From NCBI GenBank assembly GCA_047967505.1, contig CM106540.1: a stretch of 64,000 nt of DNA; one strand, 5' to 3'. This document shows, in pieces, positions 10,569-21,657 of the stretch. The first letter of the stretch is position 1. Each line of letters opens with the position of its first letter. Both the position numbers and the translations under genes were made by a program. A model generated the notes under the pieces. The model had not been told where the DNA came from and made no database searches. It saw nothing but the letters and a program-made list of their open reading frames with translations. The stretch is from Dipteris shenzhenensis (taxonomy: Eukaryota > Polypodiophyta > Polypodiopsida > Gleicheniales).

Positions 10569-11683
10569 TGAGGACCATCTACATGGAAGGGTTGGCACAA
10601 GAAATATCTTACCATCTCACAACCATGGGTCCATATCCCTCCTATTCTATATGATATATGCCACTTCATGTTATACACTTCATGTTATACACTGCAAATG
10701 ATCATAATAACATTTACCTTTCTTTACAATCAATGTTGAAAATAATCGTGTGTCTATGTGCATGCATGCACATGCACATGCGTGTGCATGGCACAAATGT
10801 TGTGCACATGTTTTTGCATGCATGTGTGAATCATGTTCATTCATACATGTGTGAATGCATGTGAATGCATGCATGTGTCTAAGTGTCAGGTGCATTTATG
10901 TTTATTAGTGCATATGTTTGCAGTTAAATGCAATATTTTTTATATCTAGAAGCATATACAAGTAGGTGTTCATGTCTTCACATGCATTATAAGTATGAGT
11001 TTTATTTGGAGAAGAATATGCACATGTGACTTTGTTTACTTGCTTGTACACATCATGTGCATGCGCATGTGTGTAAAGAGACAAAAGGCAAAAACCTGCT
11101 CTAGTATCAAGTAGTTAGATTTGTAATCTTCTGGATTTGAATTTAGCTTGAGAGAAATCTCCTCCAAAACCTGATTATTGGCAATGTAATTAGAACACTG
11201 GGATAATTACACAATCTAAGGATGCATATTACATTCCAACATTCTCCACCCATCTCTACATTATATATGTATAGGAGTTAACATAATATAACTTGACATT
11301 TTCGACCATTTCTATTATAAATGTATAGTTTCTTTCACATACCCATTGTAAGTCTTTTAAGATTGGTATTTGATCAATGATAATCTCATTGAGATGCTTT
11401 CTAAGCTGCATCACCAAATTATGTCTATTTAATTTTTTTAACTTGTTTTGAAAATGAATCGATAGCAATATCATTGAGATTCTTCTTTGAGTTGCATCAC
11501 CCAAGTGATAACAAAAGATTCATTATATGTAATATTAATAAGAATTATCAAGCTACTAAATTGTATATGAGGCACATACATTTTCACATATGCTTGTCAC
11601 AATTACAAGATGCACATGAAAAAACATTCACAAAGCTCAAAGTACATACATACTCCAAATATTCATAGGCATACATGCAGATC
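10569..11683. other. AT-rich non-coding stretch with CATGCA-rich block
   Basis: No gene was recognised. Positions 10755-10900 are dominated by CATG/TGCA steps (alternating purine-pyrimidine). The remainder is AT-rich, and short frames such as 11256-11504 (minus) resemble no family I know. Confidence 0.5.
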
Positions 11684-11921
11684 TCGGGGGGTTTACCTCC
11701 AAAAATTTTAGTGTACCATGTGCATTTAAAAGGAGGGATATTTTATTTCTACTTTTGGAAAAAATTTAACAGGTTTACAATAATAAAAGGGGGTTTTTAA
11801 TTCAATCTCAGAGAAAAATCCATAAGTTCATATGTATAGGGAAAAAAATTTAGTGGAGGGTTTTTTTAATACCCTTTGAACACACATGATACCTAGGATT
11901 TCTTAGTGGTGCACCCCCCAA
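11684..11921. mobile_element. MITE-2, same type as MITE-1
   Basis: About 238 bp with inverted ends. The left end is TCGGGGGGTTTACCTCC and the right end, read inverted, begins GGGGGGTGCACCACTAAG. Both arms run on to a GTACCATGTGCAT / GTATCATGTGTGT block. Flanking 9-mers CATGCAGAT (11674-11682) and AATGCAAAT (11922-11930) look like a 9-bp target duplication that has picked up two changes. The interior is AT-rich with no coding capacity. It shares about 190 bp of interior with 33421-33625. Confidence 0.7.
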
Positions 11922-12428
11922 AATGCAAATAGAGAGGTGCACACATGCACATACACACACATGACATTGTTTGCATATGTGATCCCCCCAAACCACACAA
12001 TGTTGGAGACTATGAATAGTATAGGGGAAGAGAGGTGATTGCACATGTGAATGAGATAGAAGAGCAATACATATATTAACCAGACACTAATTAAGTAGAG
12101 AGAAAAAGAGTCTAGATATATACCATTTATGGTTAAGTTTGCATGAGCTCAACACAATCCTTTGAGGGGTGTATGCACAAATGGTACAATTTATGTCTCT
12201 TTATCTCAACTTAAATTATAATGTTATTGGAGGATGAGACTTATAATGCATTAAATTTTTTCATTTTTGAGTAAAACATAAAGTACAACTTAAAATATGA
12301 AAAAACATGTAGTATATGTACCAATGCACAATACAATGGAGTAGAATGTACATTTAAGTACAATTGAATAAACTTCCCCATCTTAAACTATAGTCGTCTT
12401 TTGAAAACACCAAGCCATTTCTAGAAAC
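11922..12428. other. AT-rich non-coding stretch
   Basis: No reading frame, RNA gene or element terminus could be recognised here. Confidence 0.4.
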
Positions 12429-13440
12429 TTACACCAGCAGCATCACAAGCTCCAAGCACTCCTTTGCTTGGACGAGGCCCTTGAAATCCTTCATTACCTC
12501 TCTAGCAACTTGTTTATGTAGCCCTTTTTGTCTAGGGCCCTTCAACACTTCCATGACATCACTTGCCTTTATTAAACTTCTTAGAACATATGAAGGATCA
12601 CTATCATCCATTTCCATTGTTCCCATCACATCCTCCATGAAATTCCTAAAGTAGACTACAAATGAGTCTTAGTGGAAAGAATGCAACACCACAAATATTT
12701 TGGGGTAAGAAATTTCATTGAAAATTTGTGGAACTAACCTTGCAGCCCGTATTCTCCTCTTTCGAGCACCACTATTGGTTGACAATGCATCCATAGATAG
12801 CAATTGTCTTTTCCTCTCCTTCAGTCCCAAAGGTGTTCCCTTCAACTTTTGTACTCGTTCTATCGACTTCTCTCGTTCCTTTTGCACAGCACATTGAACT
12901 TGTCCATAGATAGACCTTTCCAAATCTTGTTTGCTTTCAGCAAGCTTCTGGATTGATTCTTCTAATTCATGTCACTCCAAGTCTAGTGCATGTGCTTTGT
13001 CACTAAGTTCTTTGTTTTGCAATTGGAGATCCTACATACTATTATGCATTTCCACACAATAGTAATATTTCCCAAATGTGCAAGTTCTTGTGCTTGGGCT
13101 CTCTGCACCTTGCTTGCTTGCATAGCCAATGTCTAAGAATGGTTCAATCGATTGCAATAACCAAGCAATCCAGCATGTCCCTTGCCAACAAACCAAACAA
13201 CATCATGCACTATACGAAAAGGAGGACTCTTTTGGGTGGCAAGGTCTAAAGGATACAAGTTTCCATCCACCCAAAGGTCAAGATGCTTCTTCCCTTGCAA
13301 TCAAAGACTATGGAGCACACTTTGACGAGTTCCACTATATCCCAAAGAACGTGTGCTTGCATATTCTACCTCCAGTTGTAGGTTCACATGGTACTTGTTG
13401 GATATGTCCTCGAATGGTGCCATGAGTACTTAAAGAGAGG
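12429..13440 (-). pseudogene. Unrecognised coding-like remnant, partly coiled-coil
   Basis: On the minus strand the sequence reads in one general direction from about 13080 to 12429 with few stops. A charged heptad-like part (KELSDKAHALDLE, then KLAESKQDLERSIYGQ) leads into KEREKSIERVQKLKG. A basic segment, ARKRRIRAARLVPQIFNE, follows. After a stop at about 12669 comes MEDVMGTMEMDDSDPSYVL. I do not recognise the family. It could be a decayed host gene, a gene fragment carried by a transposon, or chance. No flanking repeats were seen to decide this. Confidence that it was ever coding is moderate to low. Confidence 0.3.
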
Positions 13441-13940
13441 TATCAGTGATGCAAGCTAAAATGTAGGGGAGAGCTAACAAAGATGGAGTAGTGAGAGGGA
13501 GAGAGTAGCAAGGAAGAGGGAGGAGGAGAAGCAGATGAGGGCAAGAGGAAGAGGAGGAGAAGAGTAGGGCAACAGGTGTAGAAGGGAAGGAAGGAGCTAC
13601 TGTAGAAGGGAGGAGGAGGGGAGAGATGCTACAAGAGGGAGGAGGAGGGGAGATATTCTGCAAGAGGGAGGAGCATAGGAGAGGGATCCTGGGTGGCTGG
13701 AGAAGGAGGAGAGAGGAAGGAGGGAGGAGGAGCCAAAAGGAGGAGAATGAACCAGAAGGAGGAGGAGGGGAGAGGGAAGAGGGAGGAGGAGGAGCAAGAT
13801 GGAGGAGGGGAGAGGAGGAGGGAGGGGGAGGGAGGGAGAGGGAGAGGGAGAGGGAGGAGGAGGAGGGAGGGAGGTAGGGAGGGAGGGAGAGGGAGGGAGG
13901 GAGGGAGAGAGAGAGGGAGGGAGGGAGGGAGATTCAAAAT
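13440..13940 (+). repeat. Purine-only GGAGGGA / GAGGA tract
   Basis: About 500 bases are nearly all purine on the plus strand, built from GGA, GGGA and GAGA units, ending in (GGGA)n. Mirror symmetry is high. Frames on both strands give only Glu/Gly/Arg or Pro/Ser/Leu runs and are not genes. Confidence 0.85.
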
Positions 13941-14119
13941 TTGAAATTCAAATTTCAAAAATTGGACCCCTCCCCTCATTGATGGGGGGAGAGGTGGGCT
14001 CAAATGTGGGCTTAACCCACCTAGGTTGGGCTGGTTAGGCCTCTTTGGGACCCTCCAAGCCCCTTGCATTAGCCCACTAAGCGTTCCCTAATCCATTCCT
14101 TATGAGGCCCTTTTGAGAC

Positions 14120-14365
14120 CCCGATTCTCCCCTAATGTCTCTCTCTCTCCCTCTCTCTCTCTTCCCCTCCCCCCTTTATCTCATGTAGTCTTCCTCCACA
14201 ACATTTCCTTTTTGTTTGATTTTTTGGTCTGCCCTCTGGGTAGCCTTCGCAACACTTCAAATTTGTCAAAGTAAAAATTAGGCATTTTTGGAAATGCATT
14301 TTTCTTATTGGACAATCTGTTGACTCTCTTCTTTGGACTTGAATGTAGACTTTAAAGTGGTTGAT

Positions 14366-14445
<80 letters not shown>

Positions 14446-14523
14446 CTCCCTCCCTCCCTCCCCTTCATTATCTCCTCAAGTTTTCTTACACACACAATGC
14501 ACACCCTCTCCACTACCGCCCCC

Positions 14524-14576
<53 letters not shown>

Positions 14577-14612
14577 ACACACACAGTGCACACCCTCTCC
14601 ACTCCCACCCCC

Positions 14613-14658
<46 letters not shown>
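14120..14658 (+). repeat. CT microsatellites with an 89-bp duplicated segment
   Basis: Long (CT)n runs lie at about 14367-14440, 14528-14570 and 14614-14658. The spacer beginning TTCTTACACACACA and ending with a C run occurs at 14483 and again at 14572, so a unit of 89 bp including a CT run is tandemly duplicated. Confidence 0.85.
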
Positions 14659-14661
<3 letters not shown>

Positions 14662-14739
14662 TTGTCTTGGAGTCTTCCTCCACACCATTTCCTTTTTGTT
14701 TGCTTTTTTGATCTTGGGCAGGCCTTATGAATGATTAAA

Positions 14740-16745
14740 TATCATTCACCTTGTTGCTTTCCCAAATAGGCTTGAAGATCAAATGCTAAAGAGATCTAGT
14801 TGAGAGAGTGCTAAAGTGTTTCAATCTTAGATATCTCTCTTCTCAACAGAGACAAATAGAGAGTTTCTCCACATAGAGTATCCTGACTCAAAGCTCAGCC
14901 AACTTCTAAAGTAAGTAGTTCAACATCTAAGGACTCTAGCAAGCCAAGACTTAACACGACTCTTACAGCTGCTATGTACAACCTCAACAAGCTAGCTCTC
15001 AGTTGTTCAGCAAAGCATCGCAACTCATAGGCTTCCTATGATTAAAGGCAACTTTAGCGGTATGCTCCAAGAGCCTCCAATCGACAACAGCGACTCCATC
15101 AACAATCTGAGAAGGGCTCCACACCTACCCGACTACGTTTGTAGGCTATCTCCTAGCAAGGCAACATCTGTGACCCTACTCATGCAACTGTAGTTGGCTT
15201 GTAGGTGCTTCCATCCTATAATGAGACGAAGACCTAGGAGCTCTCCACTTCTATAATTACTCCAGCTCAAGTCTGTGCCTACGATGAATAGCAATAAATG
15301 ACCGGTGACTCCTACACAGCTTACTCGACTACCTCTAGTGTCTTCATCCGCCTCGACTCCTACAATGAGCACTGCCAACAAACTCTTGAGTGGCAACAAA
15401 CCCTAAGCCTCTCCAATGAGTACCTTCAATGTAGCGAGCTCCTGCTCCAACAAAAGTTGCACCGAGGAGCAACACAATGGACAACCTCGAATGTAATGGC
15501 AGTGAGAGATGGAATTAGCATGTTTGGACGAAATCTCCAAAGATCATTGATCTCCTAATGCCAAACACATGGCAGGGTTATCCACAAGGTCACCACCCTT
15601 TCAGGTTTGGTCAGGGTCTTGCCACATGGCACCCCCATCTACCACCTATGTAGCCACATCAACATACCACCAAGGCACCACATCACCACCACTAACATGT
15701 CACCACTGATATCATCATCATTAGTGACACTAGGACCCTATCTGCCACATCATCAGGCTAACTTGATCTACCATGTCACCTACCACATAGGCACTACCAT
15801 GTCATCACCAACAGCCATATCATCATCACTACTAGTCATCAGTCCACCTCATCATTTACCATGTGACAAACCCCTGCAAGCACAGTCATCTCTCCACTGG
15901 CACACTATTCACACTGCATGTGAACCCAATTGACACCTCAGCACTAATTCACAGGCACACCCCTTGCTAAGCACAAACTCTGCATGTGACTCTGAGTGCC
16001 ACATCATCACTAGCATCTTTTTTGCCCCTCCACCTAGATCAAGCTGTATCTCTTGATCCAAGAAGAATTTGAGGGCACTCCAAAAGAAAAAATGCTCTAT
16101 TTTGCATGCTTTACATGTTTGTCACATCACACACACATTTTGGCACAAGTATCACACACTTTTGAGCCTTGGAAACAAATCCACTTCTTACACACAGATC
16201 AGCATCTACATCGACGCACCTAATCAAGCACCTAAAATAAACAAGAAAACGAATTATTTACTGCTTCTACATCGCTCGACGATTGGTCTAGATCTAGTTT
16301 AAAGTATATAGATCATCCATAGTGGAGATAACTCCAAAGCAACCAATCAAAGCCATGCCAAAAAATTCCTAAATAGTTCCTACTCGAAGTCCAGTCCCTT
16401 CACTCACATGTAGTTTCACATCATCACATTTTGTCAAACCCGATGCTTCACAGTTTATTGGGCAGACTTTAGAGTGTTCAAAGGCATTAACCAATTGATT
16501 AGAGGGCATATAGAACATGATTTGATTTTACACACACATGCCATCATCGTAAAGCTTGATAGGCTATTTTTTGGCATTGTGCACATCATTTAAGCCTTAT
16601 AAATCCACTTGGTATTCTTGGTAGCATTTGCCACAAGCCTTGTAATAGATTGGATTATATATTGCAGTTATATCTTCATTGACAGTTCATACTTCAGTTG
16701 ATACAATCAGTGTATTACAGCAATTTGAGTACACTTTCTCACACC
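14740..16745 (+). other. Leader region of copia G
   Basis: From about 15600 to the gag ATG this region is colinear with 46.9-48.26 kb, the leader of copia E. Shared blocks are a stretch rich in CCACATCATCA-type steps, the block TCAAGYTGTATCTCTTGATC, and a block ending TTGGATTATATATTGCAGTT. The part before 15600 is presumably the leader's 5' portion, but no LTR or primer site was found. The 5' end of G is therefore missing or too decayed to see. Confidence 0.6.
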
Positions 16746-17170
16746 ATGTCTACCGCTAGCAACCTCAATTTGGATGCATCTGCTAAGCTAGAAAACTCCA
16801 ATTATAGCACATGGAAATATCAAATGGAGACCATTCTTGTACTTCAGGACAAATGGGAGTATGTCGATGGATCTACACCTAGACCATTTGACGATCCAGC
16901 TCTACTCCACCTGTTGCTGCATCACCAATACCAAGATCTACAACTGGATCTATAGCTACACCAATAGTGATTGCACCAGTAGCAGATTCTACAATTGCCC
17001 AAGCACAGGTAGGATGGGACAAGAAAGACAAGTATGCATATCATCTAATGAAGAAAAATGTGCAAGATGTCATGCTCAGGCAGCTCAACCCAATCAAGAC
17101 ATTAGAAAAAGCATGGGATATGTCCGCAGATCTTTATTTTCTCTTTTTTAAGAAGAGAAAATCATTATAG
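16746..17170 (+). pseudogene. Copia G gag N-terminal part
   Basis: The ATG at 16746 opens MSTASNLNLDASAKLENSNY, followed by STWKYQMETIL and LQDKWEYVDG. This is the typical start of plant copia gag (DUF4219/UBN2-like). Copia E has the near-identical start at 48263. A frame change near 16900 shifts the rest to the frame 16967-17170, with WDKKDKYAYHLMKKNV and LEKAWDMSADLY. The C-terminal gag including the zinc knuckle is deleted compared with E. Confidence 0.8.
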
Positions 17171-17199
17171 TCAAAATTCTAGTCACACTCATTATGCAA

Positions 17200-17660
17200 A
17201 TGAACCTGAGAATATGTTCCTTGCAAGGGCGGATATGTAGAAGACTAAAACAGTCTCTGTTGACATTGATTGCACTTCAAAAGGGGAATGCAATTATCAA
17301 GTCAATCAACCAGATTAGGATCCTTAGTACATCAACAACGATGCATCATCTCATATGACAAAACCTCAAGAATGGTTCACAAATATGAAACCGTTAGAAG
17401 GACACAAGAATGTCATCTACACCATAGATAATACACCGAATCCAATTCAAGGGAAAGGCATTGACCCTATGGACAATTTCACCAATACAAAAGGATTAGT
17501 GAAAGATGTACTCTATGTTCTAAAACTCATCAAGAACCTCTTGTTAGTTGGTCAAATAACAGAACACAACTATCGAGTCATCTATGATAGAGATGAATAC
17601 ATGATCAAAGACAAATCCAGAGGATATCACCTAGTAGGAAAAGCAATCAAGGAAGGATGA
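17200..17660 (+). pseudogene. Copia G protease region
   Basis: The frame carries YINNDASSHMTKPQEW, which aligns with the copia protease motif DSGASSHMT. The catalytic DSG has become NDA, so it would be inactive. Downstream, KGLVKDVLYVLKLIKNLL matches the block between protease and GAG-pre-integrase. E holds the same block at 49570-49797. Confidence 0.75.
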
Positions 17661-18490
17661 CTGTTCAAAATGCTAGCTCTAGTACTAGATTTGCATGCCA
17701 TGTCATCTCAACCTCAATAGATGCCACTTTCCGCAAAATGGCACAAGAGATATGGGCATGTCAATTTCAAAAGCTTGATAGAGCTCAAAAATAAGAATAT
17801 AGCAATTGGAGTTCCAAAACTTTAGTTTCTTGAAAAAATTTGTGAGCAAAAGCGAACCAATTTCGATAGAGTCATCTCTTGAGCATGAGGTGGTCTTGAT
17901 TTGATACACACAGATGTATGGGGGGGTCTACTTTCTGAAAGAGAAATCTAAAGTTTTGCATAGATTTCAAGAATTCAAAGCCACGGTTGAAAACTAGACA
18001 GGAAGAAAGATCAAAGTCATGAGATCTGTCTTTAGCATTCATGAGCTTTTGCAAAAGTCACAGCATTTGAAGACAATTCACTTGTGTAGATACTCCTCAT
18101 AAGAATGCAATAGCTCAAAGGAAGAACGATACTTTAGTAGATAGTGCTAGAGCAATGCTTAGTGAGAAGCATCTTCCCAATTAGTATTGGGCAGAAGTAA
18201 TAGCCACTGCAAACTACTTTGCTTAATCGGCCTAGACCAAACCAATTCAAGGTATGACACCTTATGAAGCATTTAGTGAACACAACCCACACATAGAGCA
18301 TTTATGCATATTTGTTTGCATAGCATATGCCCACATACATGACGACCATCGTAGGAAATTTGATGCAAATTCACGTAAATGCATCATGGTTGGCTACATT
18401 GAAGAAAGCAAAGCATACAAGTTGTATGATCCCATAAACCAGAAGGCCATTATCTCCATAGATGTAATCTTTGATGAAGAGTCAGAATGA
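17661..18490 (+). pseudogene. Copia G integrase, degenerate
   Basis: Integrase sequence is recognisable in several frames. The minus-frame ORFs here are shadows. The catalytic-core C-terminal part reads TPYEAFSEHNPHIEHLCIFVC at 18254 onward and then KLYDPINQKAIISIDVIFDE, the copia block after the DDE core. The region around the second catalytic Asp is scrambled compared with E (50213-50404). Multiple stops are present. Confidence 0.75.
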
Positions 18491-18589
18491 AACACATCAA
18501 ATACATAGGAGATAGAGATGCCTATTACTCAGTCACCTACAGAAAAGGTTCATGAAGAAGAACAAGAATTGCCAAAAGCACCCTGAGAA

Positions 18590-19380
18590 GAGCCACAGCA
18601 ACTTAGACAGTCTACTAGGGAAAGCAAACCACCTGCCAGATTGACATATGATGAGAAAGGTAAAGCAATTCAGGTTGAAACTACTAATTATGCTCTTATG
18701 ATTACCATCATGGCTATAGAAGAGCCAGTGTACTTCAAAGACATACTTGACAAGCTAAAATGGCAAGCTGCTACTATGAATGAAGAAATAGAAGCTTTGT
18801 ACAAGAATAATACTTGGTAATTATGCAACCTTACACCAAGAAAAAAGGCCATAGCAAACAAAGGGGTATACAAAGTGAAGTACAATCTAGATGGAAGTAT
18901 TGAAAGATACAAAGCCAGACTAGTTGCAAAAGGATTTGCACAGCAATATGGTCAAGATTATGATGAGACTCATGATCCAATAGCAAATATGGATTCCATA
19001 CGGTTCTTGATATCACTAGTGACACTCAACAGGTGGAATGTGTACCATCTTGATGTCAAGAATGCTTTTGTCAATCGAGGAAGTCTACATGCAACAACTA
19101 GTAGTTTATGTTGAACTAGGAAAAGAGAATCAAATTTGCCATCTCAAGAGAAGTCCCCAAGACTTAAAGCAAGTACCCAGAAGTTGGTACAATAGAATTG
19201 ACAAGTATTTTGCTAATCTAGGATACATAAAGTCCAATGCAGATCATACTCTCTACTACAAAGTTGAAGGGGAAGACATTACTATTTCCCTTTTGTATGT
19301 CGATGACTTGATTATGACCGGAAGAAATGATAGCTTCATCAAAAGGTTGAAACAAGAATTATTTGCAGAGTTGACATGAA
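18590..19380 (+). pseudogene. Copia G reverse transcriptase
   Basis: Blocks in order are ALYKNNTW, KYNLDGSIERYKARLVAKGF, DYDETHDP, and NVYHLDVKNAF. After a frame change come HLKRSPQDLKQVPRSWYNR and the catalytic loop LLYVDDLIMTGRND, intact as YVDD. The frame closes at 19377-19379 just after FAEL. It is a broken but well-preserved copia RT of the same family as E. Confidence 0.85.
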
Positions 19381-20200
19381 AGATCTTGGACTTATGCACT
19401 ATTGTCTTGGAATTGAGTTGTAGAGAGATTTCAACAGCACCTTCATGAGTCAGCTGAAATATGTTGTGAAGAAGTTTCATATGGCAGATTGCAAGATTGC
19501 ACCCACTGCCATGGAACATAGTTTGAAACTTACAAAAGATTCAAAAAAGACTACAACCAATTACAAGTACTATCAGCAACTCATTGGATCTCTTATATAT
19601 CTGACTATCAGACAGCTAGATATTTGTTATGTAGTAAGTTTACTTCCACATTTTATGTCAAATCCAAAATAGTCTCATTGGAATGCACCCAAAAGATTCT
19701 TCAGATACATCATAGGTACAATACAATTTGGAATGAATATAGAAGAAGTCATCCAAGATTGCATGGATACTCTGATAGTAACTATGCTAGAGATCATGAG
19801 ACTAGGAGATCGAGACACTAGGATATGCATTTTTCCTTGGTCAAGGTGCAATATCATTGTTGTTAAATAAATAGCCAACTGTTTCTTTGTCTTACACTGA
19901 AGCAACATATAGAGCACTCACTACAGGTGCATGTGAGGCTATATGGCTCAGAAGAATATTGTCAAAAATAGATTACTTTGATTAATCAAATCCAACAACA
20001 ATATGCCAATTGGCTCCAGCATTGGCCTCAGAGAGAACTTCATCAGAGAAAGAGTGTTGCTTGGTGACATTACAATGCAGCATGTGATAGCAAAGAAAAT
20101 GTTGCAGACATCTTTAGCAAACCACTTGGAAAAGAGCTTTTCAAGAAGCACCAACAAGCTCTTGGTTTGACCCAGTGTAAGGACATCCCCATTAAAGGGG
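19381..20200 (+). pseudogene. Copia G RT C-terminus and RNase H
   Basis: The frame 19445-19672 contains QLKYVVKKFHMADCKIAPTA and YQQLIGSLIYLT, the standard copia block after the RT palm. RNase H is recognisable in pieces: HGYSDSNYARDHETRRS (first catalytic Asp kept), LSYTEATYRALTTGACEAIW, and a C-terminal block near 20090 with NVADIFSKPL. Stops occur between the pieces. The polypurine tract follows. Confidence 0.75.
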
Positions 20201-20281
20201 TGTGATGGAATGTAATGCTCAGTCCTTCTTCGATTTCCCAGAATTATCTCGAGGGAAGGCCTACTTCATGATGTTGATCTT

Positions 20282-20290
20282 GAGGGAAGG
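20282..20290 (+). other. Polypurine tract of copia G
   Basis: GAGGGAAGG abuts the LTR start TGTTGAGAACC, as expected for the plus-strand primer. Confidence 0.75.
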
Positions 20291-20528
20291 TGTTGAGAAC
20301 CCATGCTCAACATTATCTATTTGATATGTACATAGCACTAACCCAATAGAGTGATATAAAAGAAATGGTTAGATGCCCTAACCCTAACCCTAAAAGGGTT
20401 TATATGTATATATTCTACGATTTCAACTAAATCTAGTGTACAGTTAGTCATTTTTTGTGTGCTCTCTAGTAGATGTGCCCTCTTTCCTCATCTCCACTCT
20501 TCTCCTCTCCCCTCTTCATATTTTTTCA
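20291..20528 (+). repeat. 3' LTR of copia G, with TATA and telo-box
   Basis: This 238-bp LTR starts TGTTGAGAACC and ends TTTTTTCA. It aligns with the 5' LTR of copia E (35883-36113). The first 20 bases can pair as GTTGAG / CTCAAC. A TATA box, TATAAAA, lies at 20355-20361. A telomere-like run, CCCTAACCCTAACCCTAAA, lies at 20376-20394. Confidence 0.85.
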
Positions 20529-20600
20529 TGTGCATGCATGTGTTCATACGTATGCATGCATGCATGCATGCATGTATGTATGCATGTATACACACACATA
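20529..20600 (+). repeat. TGCATGCA simple repeat
   Basis: A (CATG)n-like run directly follows the copia G LTR. The overlapping Cys/His-rich frames are artefacts of the repeat. Confidence 0.8.
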
Positions 20601-20679
20601 GACAATGTCGTCTTCTTTTCTATGGATGCGGTCATTCGGATTTTGCAGGACCTTTCTTAACGAAAATATAACCTTATGC

Positions 20680-21153
20680 TTACCCATCACCATCGATGAT
20701 GCTTTGGTTTCCCCATTCCATTACAAATTATGTTTATCTTTGTCTTCTTTAGCCATCTAAATTTGGTTTTACCTACTAAAACCATCCATAAAGCTATATA
20801 CTCATGGCAAGAGAGCCGCATCCAACATTATGTTGTAGTATGGTAGTGGGAATGGATTTGTTATTGTGACAACATTAAGCCTCCAATAGTAAATACAAAT
20901 ATGCAATTTGCCATTATTCTTTGGAATAGTCACAATAGCTAACAAACATGTGACTTTGACAATTGGGTAGATAAAACCCACCTTGAACAATTTGTCAATC
21001 TCTTGTTTCATCAATTTGGAAAATTTGTGGTTCATTTGTTACCAATACTTCACAATTAATACTACATCTTTCTTGAAATTGATGCAATGAGCACACACCT
21101 ATAGATCCACTCCTTTCATATCAACGTATTCCCATGCAAAGATGTCTTTGAAC
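20680..21153 (-). pseudogene. Gypsy L reverse transcriptase fragment
   Basis: On the minus strand the sequence starts with FAWEYVDMKGVDL. It continues with MKQEIDKLFKVGFIYPIVK, then VTIPKNNGKLHICIYYWRLN and PFPLPYYNIMLD, and ends around YSFMDGFS. These are the successive Ty3/gypsy RT blocks up to just before the catalytic YxDD, which is not present. Stops are frequent. It belongs with the minus-strand gag at 22.7-23.3 kb as one decayed element. Confidence 0.75.
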
Positions 21154-21154
21154 C

Positions 21155-21362
21155 TCGGGGGGCTCACTATATGTAAATACTCTATATCATATGCATTCAA
21201 GAACTTATTTAGAATTCCCTTATCTATGAAATTTTTTATCTAAAACATGTCATTTGTCTATTCATTTTGTGAACACCCCCATTAAGTGATACCCTACAGT
21301 ATGTAAAAAATTTATTTATTTTTTTAAATCCCTTCTATTGAACCCATGATGTGATTAACCAT
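21155..21362. mobile_element. MITE-3, MITE-1 relative with one end lost
   Basis: The left end CTCGGGGGGCTCACTATATG is very close to MITE-1, and the shared TATATCATATGCATTCAAG block follows. The right side keeps the inverted TTGAACCCATGATGTGATTA but not the terminal CCCCCTCGAG. It lies inside the minus-strand gypsy L, separating the RT from the upstream pol sequence. Confidence 0.65.
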
Positions 21363-21657
21363 GAAGCAGCAACAATCTTTATCCTTGCCTAAATTTTTCC
21401 CCCAAGTGTTCCTTAGTGGTTCTAATTTTTTGGATGTTGACTTACACATTATTGCATTCGGATCCACAATAACATGATTTCTCCCTATTGATAAACTATG
21501 TTGTACATGCTAAAGTTGATTCATTTGAGCATTAGGGTTATATCAATAGACTCAATTTGATGGTGATTTTAACAAATCTAGCAGTACAAATTTGTTTTAG
21601 TCTTGGCCATGCCCAAACTCTTGAACTTTACTCCACTCATTTCTCCACTTCGGAGGA
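21363..21657 (-). pseudogene. Gypsy L sequence between protease and RT
   Basis: On the minus strand a frame includes NHVIVDPNAIMCKSTSKKLE. It is colinear with the surrounding gypsy fragments but no named domain is recognisable. The assignment rests on position between gag (22.7 kb) and RT (21.1 kb). Confidence 0.35.

Noticed and set aside
13626-14734. Frames of Glu/Gly/Arg and Ser/Leu runs on both strands
   Set aside because: Simple-repeat artefacts of the GGA tract and CT microsatellites.
20457-20671. Cys/His-rich 67-70 codon frames
   Set aside because: Translations of the CATG repeat next to the copia G LTR.
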